Assembly: GCA_947461705.1 (NCBI GenBank)
Contig: CANHMF010000012.1
Coordinates: forward strand, 1 to 32,343
Direction of reading: 5' to 3'
DNA length: 32,343 bases
Source: Synechococcaceae cyanobacterium
GTDB lineage: Bacteria; Cyanobacteriota; Cyanobacteriia; PCC-6307; Cyanobiaceae
Positions within the stretch are counted from its first letter, which is position 1. Every line of letters starts with the position of its first letter. A model generated the notes under the pieces. That model was given only the letters and a program-made list of their open reading frames with translations. It made no database searches and was not told the DNA's origin. The translations under genes and the position numbers were made by a program. This document shows positions 6,806-13,961 of this stretch, one piece after another.

Positions 6806-8917
6806 TTAGGCCGACAAGGCATCAGGCGGCTGCACCACCCCGCCGGCCACTTCCTCGTAGCTGGCCCGGCGTTGCTGATCCAGATGGGTCACATGCTTGC
6901 GCTCGTTGTAATAGAGCTCCTGGAACTTCAAGGCATCGCTATTGAGGTCGGCGAACATGGCATCAATGCGGGTCTCCATATCGAGGCCGGGGTTGCTCAA
7001 CCCGCTAGTGCCACCAGCCGCGAGGCTCTCCTCCGTCTGGGATTCCTCCAACAGCCGGGCAATGCAGTGCTCCAGGGTTTGCAGTCGCTGGCTGCTCCAG
7101 GCATTGAGCAGATGGCGGCAACGCTTGAGGCTGCGCTGCCGCTCCAGCGCCGCCGTGGCTCCCCGCAATTGCAGCAGGGCCTGGGAGAAGGCCATGCGCT
7201 GCACCTCGGTGGGTTCCAGCAAGGGGGTGAGGCGCGTGAGTAGGGCGCTCTGCTCCACCAGCAGCTGATCGCCCAGCAGCCTGGGCAGATCGAGATCGGC
7301 CAGGTCGTGGCCGGGATCGGTGCCGCGGTTCACCGCCTCGAGGCGGCCAGCGCCGAGGTTGTCCTCCTCCAGGCCGCCGATGGCAGCCCAGAGCTGGCGG
7401 TGGTGGGCAATCGCGAAGTCGTCGAGCTCCCGGCGGCGCAACTCGGCCCGAATGGCGCCGCGATGCATGGGGCAATGCAGATAGAGCCGCAGCAGCTCCG
7501 CCTCGGCCCGCTCGCGCAGGCCCGCCTCACCGGGTTGCTCCCACTTCTGGGCGCGGCCATGCCAGCGCTGGCCCTTCACCTGCTGACGCAGGTCGTCCTC
7601 CAGCTGAATGGCGAGCCGGGCCTGGCCGCCGCTGAGGCGCTCGGCCACCTGCTGCAGGTAGCGGGAGCGCACGGCACTGGCGGGCAACTTGCCCAGCAGC
7701 GCCACCAGGGCCGTCACCGCCTGCTGGAACTGGTCCACCTTGGCCAGGTCCCGCCCGGCGAGCACCTGGTCGATCTGCCAGTCGAGCCAGAGGGGCGCGG
7801 AATCCAGCAGGGAGCGATACTCGCCAGCCCCGTGCTGCCGGAGGAACTCGTCGGGATCCTTACCGGCGGGCAACTGCAGCACCCGCAACTCCAGCTGACC
7901 CTGCAGGGCCAGCTGCTCCACCTCGCCAATGGCCCGCTGGGCGGCCCGCACGCCGGCGCCGTCGGTGTCGAAATTGAGGATCAGCCGCTTGCTGTCGCAA
8001 CAGCGGCACAGCTGGGTGATCTGCTGGCTGCTGAGGGCCGTGCCGAGGGCCGCCACGGCGTTGGTGATGCCGGTGGCATGCAGGGCGATCACGTCGAAGT
8101 AGCCCTCCACCACGACGGCCCGGTCGTCCTTGCGGATGGCAGGGCTGGCCTTGTCGAGGCCGAACAGGTGCTTACCCTTCTCAAACACCTCCGTTTCCGG
8201 GGAGTTGAGGTATTTGGGTTCACCGCCATCGAGGCTGCGGCCACCGAAGCCAATGATCCGGCCCTGGCGATCCGCGATGGGCACCATCACCCGATGGCGA
8301 AAGCGGTCGTAGAAGCCATCACCGCCCTTGCGGGGCACCACCAGACCCGCGGCCTCCAACAGCTCTGGGGCCAGGCCCTCCACCTGTTGCAGGTGGCTCA
8401 GCAGGCCATCCCAGCGCTCGGGCGCGTAGCCGAGCCCGAAGGCCTCGAGCGTGGTTTCGCTCAAGCCACGGCCATCGCGCAGATAGGCCAGAGCGGAAGC
8501 CCCCTCAGGGGAGCGCAGCTGGGCACGGAACCAGCCAGCAGCCAGGCCCAGGGCCCGATGCAACTGCTCACGGCGGGAGAGCTGCTGGCGCAGCCGCTCC
8601 TGCTGGGGGCCCTCGAGGGTTTCAATCGGCAGCTGGTACTTGCGCGCCAGCTCCAGCACCACATCGCTGAAGCTGTTGCGCTGCAACTCCATCAGGAACT
8701 TGATGGCGTTGCCGCCGGCCCCGCAGGAGAAGCAGTAATAGAACTGCTTGGCCGGCGACACCGTCATCGACGGTGACTTGTCGTCGTGGAAGGGACAGAT
8801 GCCGACGAATTCGCGCCCCTTCTTCTTGAGCACCACGTGCTCACCCACCACATCGACGATGTCGGCACGCTCCTTGACGGCCTCGATCGTGCGGGGATGA
8901 AGGCGAGGGCTGCTCAA
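6806..8917 (-). CDS. dnaG: DNA primase
   Basis: Synthesises RNA primers for chromosome replication with the DnaB helicase. From TTG 8917 (SSPRLHPRTIEAVKERADI) the protein has 703 residues. The CHC2 zinc finger uses Cys41, His44, Cys62 and Cys65 (CPFHDD...YCFSCG). The RNA polymerase core includes YLRDGRGL and GFGGRSLDGGEPKYLNSPET; TOPRIM residues are Glu271 (VVVEGYFDV) and Asp317/Asp319 (NFDTDGAG). The C-terminal third is helical, as expected for the helicase-binding domain. The open frame continues to 9163, but that upstream part has no family resemblance and overlaps the divergent channel gene, so TTG is preferred. The 97 bases to that gene must hold both promoters. Confidence 0.95.
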   Translation of the reverse strand: MSSPRLHPRTIEAVKERADIVDVVGEHVVLKKKGREFVGICPFHDDKSPSMTVSPAKQFYYCFSCGAGGNAIKFLMELQRNSFSDVVLELARKYQLPIETLEGPQQERLRQQLSRREQLHRALGLAAGWFRAQLRSPEGASALAYLRDGRGLSETTLEAFGLGYAPERWDGLLSHLQQVEGLAPELLEAAGLVVPRKGGDGFYDRFRHRVMVPIADRQGRIIGFGGRSLDGGEPKYLNSPETEVFEKGKHLFGLDKASPAIRKDDRAVVVEGYFDVIALHATGITNAVAALGTALSSQQITQLCRCCDSKRLILNFDTDGAGVRAAQRAIGEVEQLALQGQLELRVLQLPAGKDPDEFLRQHGAGEYRSLLDSAPLWLDWQIDQVLAGRDLAKVDQFQQAVTALVALLGKLPASAVRSRYLQQVAERLSGGQARLAIQLEDDLRQQVKGQRWHGRAQKWEQPGEAGLRERAEAELLRLYLHCPMHRGAIRAELRRRELDDFAIAHHRQLWAAIGGLEEDNLGAGRLEAVNRGTDPGHDLADLDLPRLLGDQLLVEQSALLTRLTPLLEPTEVQRMAFSQALLQLRGATAALERQRSLKRCRHLLNAWSSQRLQTLEHCIARLLEESQTEESLAAGGTSGLSNPGLDMETRIDAMFADLNSDALKFQELYYNERKHVTHLDQQRRASYEEVAGGVVQPPDALSA

Positions 8918-9014
8918 GAGCGCGGCGGTGGCAAGCGGAGCACAATTCTGACGGTTCCAATGGGAACCAGCCCACGGCCCCTGCCAGAGTGCGCCCACAG
9001 CTGAACATGGGGCC

Positions 9015-11198
9015 GTGAACAGCCGCAGCGCGCGCTGGCGCTCACAGCGATGGACCCGCTCACTGCTGGCAGGACTGCTGGGGGGCCTGCTGATGGTGAT
9101 CGGGCCCTGGAGCCCGCTATGGGCAAGCCCGGCGCCGATACGCCCCAGCGGCCCGCCGGCCATTCCGCTCAGGGAGCAGCCCTTCTATCCCGAGCTGCTG
9201 GCCGCAGCCGCCCGCTGGAGCGATGACCCCCTGGGGCAGGTGGTGGGGGAGAGCCCGAGGGAGACGCTGCTGAACTTCTATGCCGTGATGGCACGGGTGG
9301 CCAACGAGCTCGAGGTCGCCACCCGCAATCCCCAACAGGACCCGGGACTGTTCTGGAGCCCGGCAGCGCGCCAGCGGATCGACGCGGCCCAGCAGCTGTT
9401 TGCACTGGCGGTGCAGGCGCTCGATGCCAGCACCTTTCCAAAAAGCGTGCGCGACGACATGGCCGATGAGGCAGCCATGCAGCTCAAGGAGGTGCTGGAT
9501 TACGTGTTCACCCACAGCACCGTGCCGATCACCATTCCGGATTCAGTGGGGCTCAAAACCCTCAACAACCAACGCAGCCAGGCCAGTCAGAACTGGACGC
9601 TTGGCGATACCGCCATCACCCTCACCAGTGAAGCGAGCGGACAGGAGGGCAGCCCGGGTTTTGTGTTCTCCGCTGGCACGGTGAGCCAAGTCGGCCGGAT
9701 GTATCGCGAGATTAACGACAAACCGGCGGTACAACAACCGTTCGCCACTCCCGATCTCTACAGCAGCTACATCTACACACCGGGCTATCTGGCACCCCCG
9801 AAGTGGTATCTGCGATTGCCCGCCGATGTGCGCCGCGTTCTGGAGATGGCCATCGATGGTCAAACGCTGCTGCAAGTGTGTGCCGTTCTGGCCACCCTGC
9901 TGGTCTACGGCTGGATGGTGCTGATCATCTCCCGCCGACTCTTCTACACCTACAGCTACTGGCTAAACGACGAGAAGACATCGCTGCGGGCCTGGCATCA
10001 GGACAACATGGCCTGGTATCGGGTGCTGCTGGTTCTGCCGATGCTGCCGCTCACAAAAGTGAGCGAGATCTTCATCGACGACTACGTGAACTTCACCGGC
10101 ACTCCGCTGGTGGTGGTGACCTATCTGTTCTTCATCTGCTATTTCGTTGCCAGCAGTTTCTTCTCTTTCTTCCTGTTCGAAGCCCTGGGCCGCAGTACCT
10201 CGGAATGGCTGGTGCAGCTGCGCGGTGGCGGCTCGAGCACAGATCTGCAGCTGCGGCGGGTGAGCAACCTGGTGATGCCGGTATGCCGGGCGCTGGGCGG
10301 CCTTGTGGCCACGGTGTTGATCTACAGGTTACTGATCGCGCTCGGTCTGCCCTCCACCACCGTGTTGGCCTTTTCGGCCGTGCCGGGCCTGGCGATCGGT
10401 CTTGGGGCCTCCAAGCTGCTGGGCAACCTGTTCGCGGGGCTCTCCATCCAGACGGACCGGCCTTTGCGGGTGGGGGAGTTCTGCCAGATCGGCGACAACC
10501 TGGGCTATGTCACCAAGATCGGCCTGCGCTCCCTGGAACTGCAGACCCTCGAGAGCCGCATCACCATCCCCAACGCGATCGCGGACGAGGAAACGATCGT
10601 GAACTATTCGCGGCGTAGCCCCAATTCCGCCGCCACACCCATGCAGTCGCTGAATGTGCGGCTGACGATCGAGCAGAAACTCTCACCCGAGCAGGTGGAC
10701 GACCTCCTGCAGCTGGTGCGGCACCACATGGCCGGGAGTGGCGCCCTGCTGGAGCCGCTGGTGAGCATCGAGCAGAACCAGAGCGATGACCTCACCCTGA
10801 TCTGCTTCGCGATGGTGACCCTGCACGACTGGAACGCCTACCTCAGCGTTCGCGAGGCACTGCTGATGCGGCTGCAACAACTGGTGGAGCAGGTTCGGCT
10901 CTCCACCATCACCCTGGGAGTGAGCTACGACACCACGGCCGAGCAACTGCAGGGACTGCCGGATCTAATCCGCTCGGTTGTGAACAGCGAACCGCTGATG
11001 CAGTTGCAGTCCTGCCGGTTCATGACCATCAACGCGTTCAGCTACGACATCGTGTTTCGGTTGCATGCCGGCCATACCAGCTTCGCCGAGTTCAAGAACG
11101 CGATCCACCGACTCAACCAGGCGCTGCTGATCGCCCTGGCGGCTGCCCAGATCGAGATTCCCTTCCCCACCCAGATGCAGCTGCAGCGCGACGCGTGA
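9015..11198 (+). CDS. MscS-family mechanosensitive channel with large N-terminal extracytoplasmic domain
   Basis: A 727-residue membrane protein starting at GTG 9015. Residues 1-38 form a signal peptide (ASP near the cleavage site), followed by a periplasmic region of about 230 residues containing SPRETLLNFYAVM, a motif I associate with N-terminal domains of large MscS proteins. Membrane helices follow at about residues 280-310, 335-355, 365-395 and 415-440. The pore helix and linker GLAIGLGASKLLGNLFAGL plus RPLRVGEFCQIG (about residues 455-495) are the MscS signature; the beta and C-terminal vestibule domains end the protein. It would release solutes on hypo-osmotic shock; the sensor role of the N-terminal part is inferred. 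It overlaps the next gene by four bases. Confidence 0.93.
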   Translation: MNSRSARWRSQRWTRSLLAGLLGGLLMVIGPWSPLWASPAPIRPSGPPAIPLREQPFYPELLAAAARWSDDPLGQVVGESPRETLLNFYAVMARVANELEVATRNPQQDPGLFWSPAARQRIDAAQQLFALAVQALDASTFPKSVRDDMADEAAMQLKEVLDYVFTHSTVPITIPDSVGLKTLNNQRSQASQNWTLGDTAITLTSEASGQEGSPGFVFSAGTVSQVGRMYREINDKPAVQQPFATPDLYSSYIYTPGYLAPPKWYLRLPADVRRVLEMAIDGQTLLQVCAVLATLLVYGWMVLIISRRLFYTYSYWLNDEKTSLRAWHQDNMAWYRVLLVLPMLPLTKVSEIFIDDYVNFTGTPLVVVTYLFFICYFVASSFFSFFLFEALGRSTSEWLVQLRGGGSSTDLQLRRVSNLVMPVCRALGGLVATVLIYRLLIALGLPSTTVLAFSAVPGLAIGLGASKLLGNLFAGLSIQTDRPLRVGEFCQIGDNLGYVTKIGLRSLELQTLESRITIPNAIADEETIVNYSRRSPNSAATPMQSLNVRLTIEQKLSPEQVDDLLQLVRHHMAGSGALLEPLVSIEQNQSDDLTLICFAMVTLHDWNAYLSVREALLMRLQQLVEQVRLSTITLGVSYDTTAEQLQGLPDLIRSVVNSEPLMQLQSCRFMTINAFSYDIVFRLHAGHTSFAEFKNAIHRLNQALLIALAAAQIEIPFPTQMQLQRDA

Positions 11199-12085
11199 GC
11201 AGTGACGCCAGGCCATCCATGCCCCCCCTGCTGCAGATGGTGGCCAGCGCCCTGGCCTTCAGCCTGATGGGGCTGTGCGTGAAGCAGGTGGGGGGGCGAA
11301 TCCCCGCCGCTGAAGTGGTGCTGGCCCGGGCGATCGTGAGCGTGGCCCTGAGCTGGTGGCTGCTGCAGCGGGCAGGCGTGGATCCCTGGGGCCAACGCCG
11401 GGGGCTCCTGATCCTGCGGGGTGCCATCGGCACCGCCGCCCTGCTCTGCGTCTACGCAGCCCTGGCCCAGCTGCCCATGGCCTCCGCCACGGTGCTGCAA
11501 TACCTCTATCCCACGATCACGGCCCTGCTGGCCTGGCTGATGCTGGGGGAGCGGATCGGCAAGCGGGTGTTGCTCGCCATCGCGCTGGGCTGGACGGGGG
11601 TGGTGCTGGTGGCCCAGCCCGCAGGGCTCCTGCAAGGTGCGGCAGCCCTGCCACCGCTGGCGGTGCTGATCGCCCTGGCTGGTGCCCTGTTCACGTCCCT
11701 GGCGTACGTGAGTGTGCGCTCCCTGGGGAACAGCGAGCATCCGCTGGTGATCGTGTTCTATTTCCCGCTGGTGGCCCTGCCCTTAACCCTGCCCCTGGTG
11801 GCCCTCGATCCGGTGCTGCCCACCGCCAGCGAGCTGCTGTGGCTGGTGGGGGTGGGGGTGTTCACCCAGGTGGGGCAGGTGTACCTCACCCGGGGCCTCA
11901 CGGCGTTGCCCGCAGCCCAGGCCACGGCCATCAGTTACGTGCAGGTGGCCTTCGCAGGCCTGTGGGGCTGGCTGGTGTTTGGCGAGAGCGTCGACGGCTG
12001 GACCGTGGCCGGCGCCGTGCTGGTGCTGGCGGCGATGCTGGTGAGCCTCAGGCGCTCTCCCCCTTCAGCGGCAGTGGATAGGTGA
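11195..12085 (+). CDS. EamA/DMT-superfamily transporter
   Basis: A 296-residue inner-membrane protein with ten predicted helices in two EamA repeats. Repeat one runs from SALAFSLMGLCVKQ through VVLARAIVSV and ATVLQYLYPTITALLAW to WTGVVLVAQ; repeat two from VLIALAGALFTSLAYVSVRSL to AISYVQVAFAGLWGWLVFGE. Family members export amino acids, nucleosides or other metabolites; the substrate cannot be read from sequence. GTG 11195 overlaps the channel gene stop in GTGA, so translation is probably coupled; an in-frame ATG at 11219 is an alternative. The 3' end overlaps the convergent lipoprotein gene by 38 bases. Confidence 0.92.
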   Translation: MSSDARPSMPPLLQMVASALAFSLMGLCVKQVGGRIPAAEVVLARAIVSVALSWWLLQRAGVDPWGQRRGLLILRGAIGTAALLCVYAALAQLPMASATVLQYLYPTITALLAWLMLGERIGKRVLLAIALGWTGVVLVAQPAGLLQGAAALPPLAVLIALAGALFTSLAYVSVRSLGNSEHPLVIVFYFPLVALPLTLPLVALDPVLPTASELLWLVGVGVFTQVGQVYLTRGLTALPAAQATAISYVQVAFAGLWGWLVFGESVDGWTVAGAVLVLAAMLVSLRRSPPSAAVDR

Positions 12086-12515
12086 GCCAGTCCTGGGTGG
12101 TGCCATCGGCGCTGCCGCTGGGCCGGGCTAGACGCCAGCTCTGGCCGCGCTCACCCCGCTGCAGGTAGAGGTCGAAGGCGCTGTCCACCCGGATCGGATC
12201 GCCGGCGAGGCGCCAATCAAAACGGCCGGTGAGATGCAGCCCCTTGGCGCCGCCAATCGCCATGGCCTGCTGCGATTCCACTCGCACCCGGCTCACCAGG
12301 GGCTCACCGCCGGCCTCCAGGGTGAGGGCATTGGCGATCGAGCGCTGGGTGAGATCGATCTGAAGCGCAAGGGCCGAGAGCAACACCCTCTGGGGCGGTT
12401 GCCCCACACCACTGCAACCGGCCAGGCCACAGGCCATCAGCAGCGAGAGCAACAGGGCACAGCAGCTGGCCAGGGGGCGCCGCAGGCAGGCCGGGGTTGT
12501 CAGACCGGGCAGCAT
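12048..12515 (-). CDS. Putative lipoprotein, hypothetical
   Basis: A 155-residue protein. The N-terminus is a lipoprotein signal: basic residues, a Leu/Ala-rich core and the lipobox LAGC with Cys34 as the lipidated residue. The mature part (about 120 residues) alternates polar and hydrophobic residues (VLLSALALQIDLTQRS, RVRVESQQAM, LHLTGRFDWRL, DSAFDLYLQRG, SWRLARP) and looks like an all-beta domain. No named family is recognised. Its start is divergent from ruvA, with 22 bases between start codons, and its 3' end overlaps the EamA gene. The composition is like that of its neighbours. Confidence 0.75.
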   Translation of the reverse strand: MLPGLTTPACLRRPLASCCALLLSLLMACGLAGCSGVGQPPQRVLLSALALQIDLTQRSIANALTLEAGGEPLVSRVRVESQQAMAIGGAKGLHLTGRFDWRLAGDPIRVDSAFDLYLQRGERGQSWRLARPSGSADGTTQDWLTYPLPLKGESA

Positions 12516-12537
12516 GGATGGGATTCAACACTCCCCC

Positions 12538-13194
12538 ATGATCGGCTGGCTGCAAGGGCAACTCACCGATCGCTGGCAACAGAACAGCCGCTGCGGTCTG
12601 TTGCTGGTGTGCCAGGGGGTGGGCTACGAGGTGCAGATCGGCCGCCGCCACTGGGAGCAGCTGCCCGGCAACGCCAGCACCCTCACCCTGCATGTGCACC
12701 AGGCGATCCGGGAGGACAGCTGGACCCTCTATGGCTTCGAGGCCCGGCACGAGCGGGACCTGTTCCGCGAACTGGTGGCGGTGAGTGGCGTGGGACCCCA
12801 GATGGCCCTCGGGCTGCTGGGCAGCCTCAGCACCGAGGAGCTGGTGCGGGCGATCGTGCAGGCGGATCTGCGGCTGCTCTGCAAGGCGCCAGGGGTGGGC
12901 AAGCGCACGGCGGAACGCCTGTCGGTGGAATTGCGCACGAAGCTGCAGGAGCGCTTCGGCGCAGGACTGAACCTGGTGGACCCCCTCGACGAGAGCGCAG
13001 GCGACGAACGGGGCGACACCCTGCAGGGCGGCGTGCGGGAGGAGTTGCAGCTCACCCTCTCGGCCCTGGGCTACGAAGCGCTCGAAATCAACCGAGCCCT
13101 ACGGGCCGTGGCGGGCCAGGGGTTGGCGGAGGAGGCCGACAGTGAGGCCTGGTTGCGGGAAGCGCTGCGCTGGCTGTCGCGCCAGGTGGCTTGA
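12538..13194 (+). CDS. ruvA: Holliday junction branch migration protein RuvA
   Basis: RuvA binds four-way DNA junctions and loads the RuvB motor for branch migration. ATG 12538 (MIGWLQGQLTD) gives 218 residues and fits the family N-terminus better than the upstream ATG at 12514. Domain I is the OB fold (LLLVCQGVGYEVQI, FEARHERDLFREL); domain II has the two helix-hairpin-helix motifs VSGVGPQMALGLLG and APGVGKRTAERLSVEL; a flexible acidic linker leads to domain III (LSALGYEALEINRALRAV), which contacts RuvB. No LexA-like box is seen in the 22-base divergent spacer. ruvB and ruvC are not in the window. rpsO follows after 62 bases. Confidence 0.96.
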   Translation: MIGWLQGQLTDRWQQNSRCGLLLVCQGVGYEVQIGRRHWEQLPGNASTLTLHVHQAIREDSWTLYGFEARHERDLFRELVAVSGVGPQMALGLLGSLSTEELVRAIVQADLRLLCKAPGVGKRTAERLSVELRTKLQERFGAGLNLVDPLDESAGDERGDTLQGGVREELQLTLSALGYEALEINRALRAVAGQGLAEEADSEAWLREALRWLSRQVA

Positions 13195-13256
13195 GGGATG
13201 GCGTGACCACGAGGCGGTAAGTTGGTTGTTTGCACCGTCAGGGCCCGACGCCGCGC

Positions 13257-13526
13257 ATGTCGCTCGACACCACCCAGAAACAAGAACTGATCAACACCCA
13301 CCAAACCCACGGCACCGACACTGGTTCCGTGGAAGTTCAGGTGGCGATGCTGAGCGAGCGCATCAGCAAGCTGAGCGGTCACCTGCAGAACAACATCCAC
13401 GACTTCTCTTCCCGCCAGGGGTTGCTGAAGATGATCGGCCGGCGCAAGCGTCTGCTCAGCTACCTGCGCAGCAGCAGCGAGCAGCGCTACAGCACCCTGA
13501 TTCAGAAGCTCGGCATCCGCGGCTGA
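13257..13526 (+). CDS. rpsO: 30S ribosomal protein S15
   Basis: Primary 16S rRNA-binding protein of the central domain. ATG 13257 gives the standard 89 residues: [12 protein letters not shown] at the start, the RNA-binding segments [19 protein letters not shown] and [19 protein letters not shown], and the basic RRKRLLSYL near the end. The open frame extends nine codons upstream, but that part is not S15-like. A TAAGTT hexamer at 13218-13223 may be a -10 element, giving a leader of about 27 bases; no -35 is apparent. The PAM68 gene follows after two bases, so the two are co-transcribed. Confidence 0.98.
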   Translation: MSLDTTQKQELINTHQTHGTDTGSVEVQVAMLSERISKLSGHLQNNIHDFSSRQGLLKMIGRRKRLLSYLRSSSEQRYSTLIQKLGIRG

Positions 13527-13528
13527 CG

Positions 13529-13957
13529 ATGGCAGGCAAGGGGAAAAGCCGCAGCGGTTTGCCCGCAGGCCACTCAGGCGGCGGTGGCATGGTGCCCAAA
13601 GCACCCCAGCCTCCCCGGGCCAAACCACGCAGCAAGCGCGAGCAGGGCGTTCCAGCAGCCGTGGCCAATCGCATGGCCCGGCGCATTGCCCTGGCCACTG
13701 GAATTCCCACCGTGCTGGGGATGTCCAGCTTCATTGTCAGTTATCTGGTGGTGAGCAAGGGCATCCTCGATATCCCCCCCGCCGTCACCCTGGTGACGTC
13801 GGGGGGCTTCTTTTTGCTGGGTCTGGTGGGGCTGAGCTACGGCGTGCTGTCCGCCAGCTGGGAAGACGCCCCCGGCAGCCTGCTGGGGTTCGAACAGATC
13901 GGGGTGAATATCACCCGCCTGCGCAGTTCCTTCAAACGGCCACCGGCCGCGAGCTAA
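13529..13957 (+). CDS. PAM68 family (DUF3464) photosystem II assembly protein
   Basis: Cyanobacterial and chloroplast family; the Synechocystis (Sll0933) and Arabidopsis PAM68 members assist early photosystem II assembly and CP47 maturation. The 142-residue protein has a basic, Pro/Gly-rich N-terminal half (PRAKPRSKREQGVPAAVANR), then two transmembrane helices (about residues 58-78 and 85-107: IPTVLGMSSFIVSYLVV and TLVTSGGFFLLGLVGLSYG), then the family C-terminus SASWEDAPGSLLGFEQ. ATG 13529 lies two bases after the rpsO stop, linking photosystem assembly to a ribosomal transcript. It ends four bases before the convergent dnaE stop. Confidence 0.93.
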   Translation: MAGKGKSRSGLPAGHSGGGGMVPKAPQPPRAKPRSKREQGVPAAVANRMARRIALATGIPTVLGMSSFIVSYLVVSKGILDIPPAVTLVTSGGFFLLGLVGLSYGVLSASWEDAPGSLLGFEQIGVNITRLRSSFKRPPAAS

Positions 13958-13961
13958 GCGC

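Noticed and set aside
7307-8776. 489-codon open frame antisense to dnaG
   Set aside because: Covers the primase core exactly in antisense; low-information composition and no recognisable motif.
8918-9163. Upstream extension of the dnaG frame
   Set aside because: The added 82 residues lack primase resemblance and would overlap the start of the divergent channel gene; TTG 8917 fits the family N-terminus.
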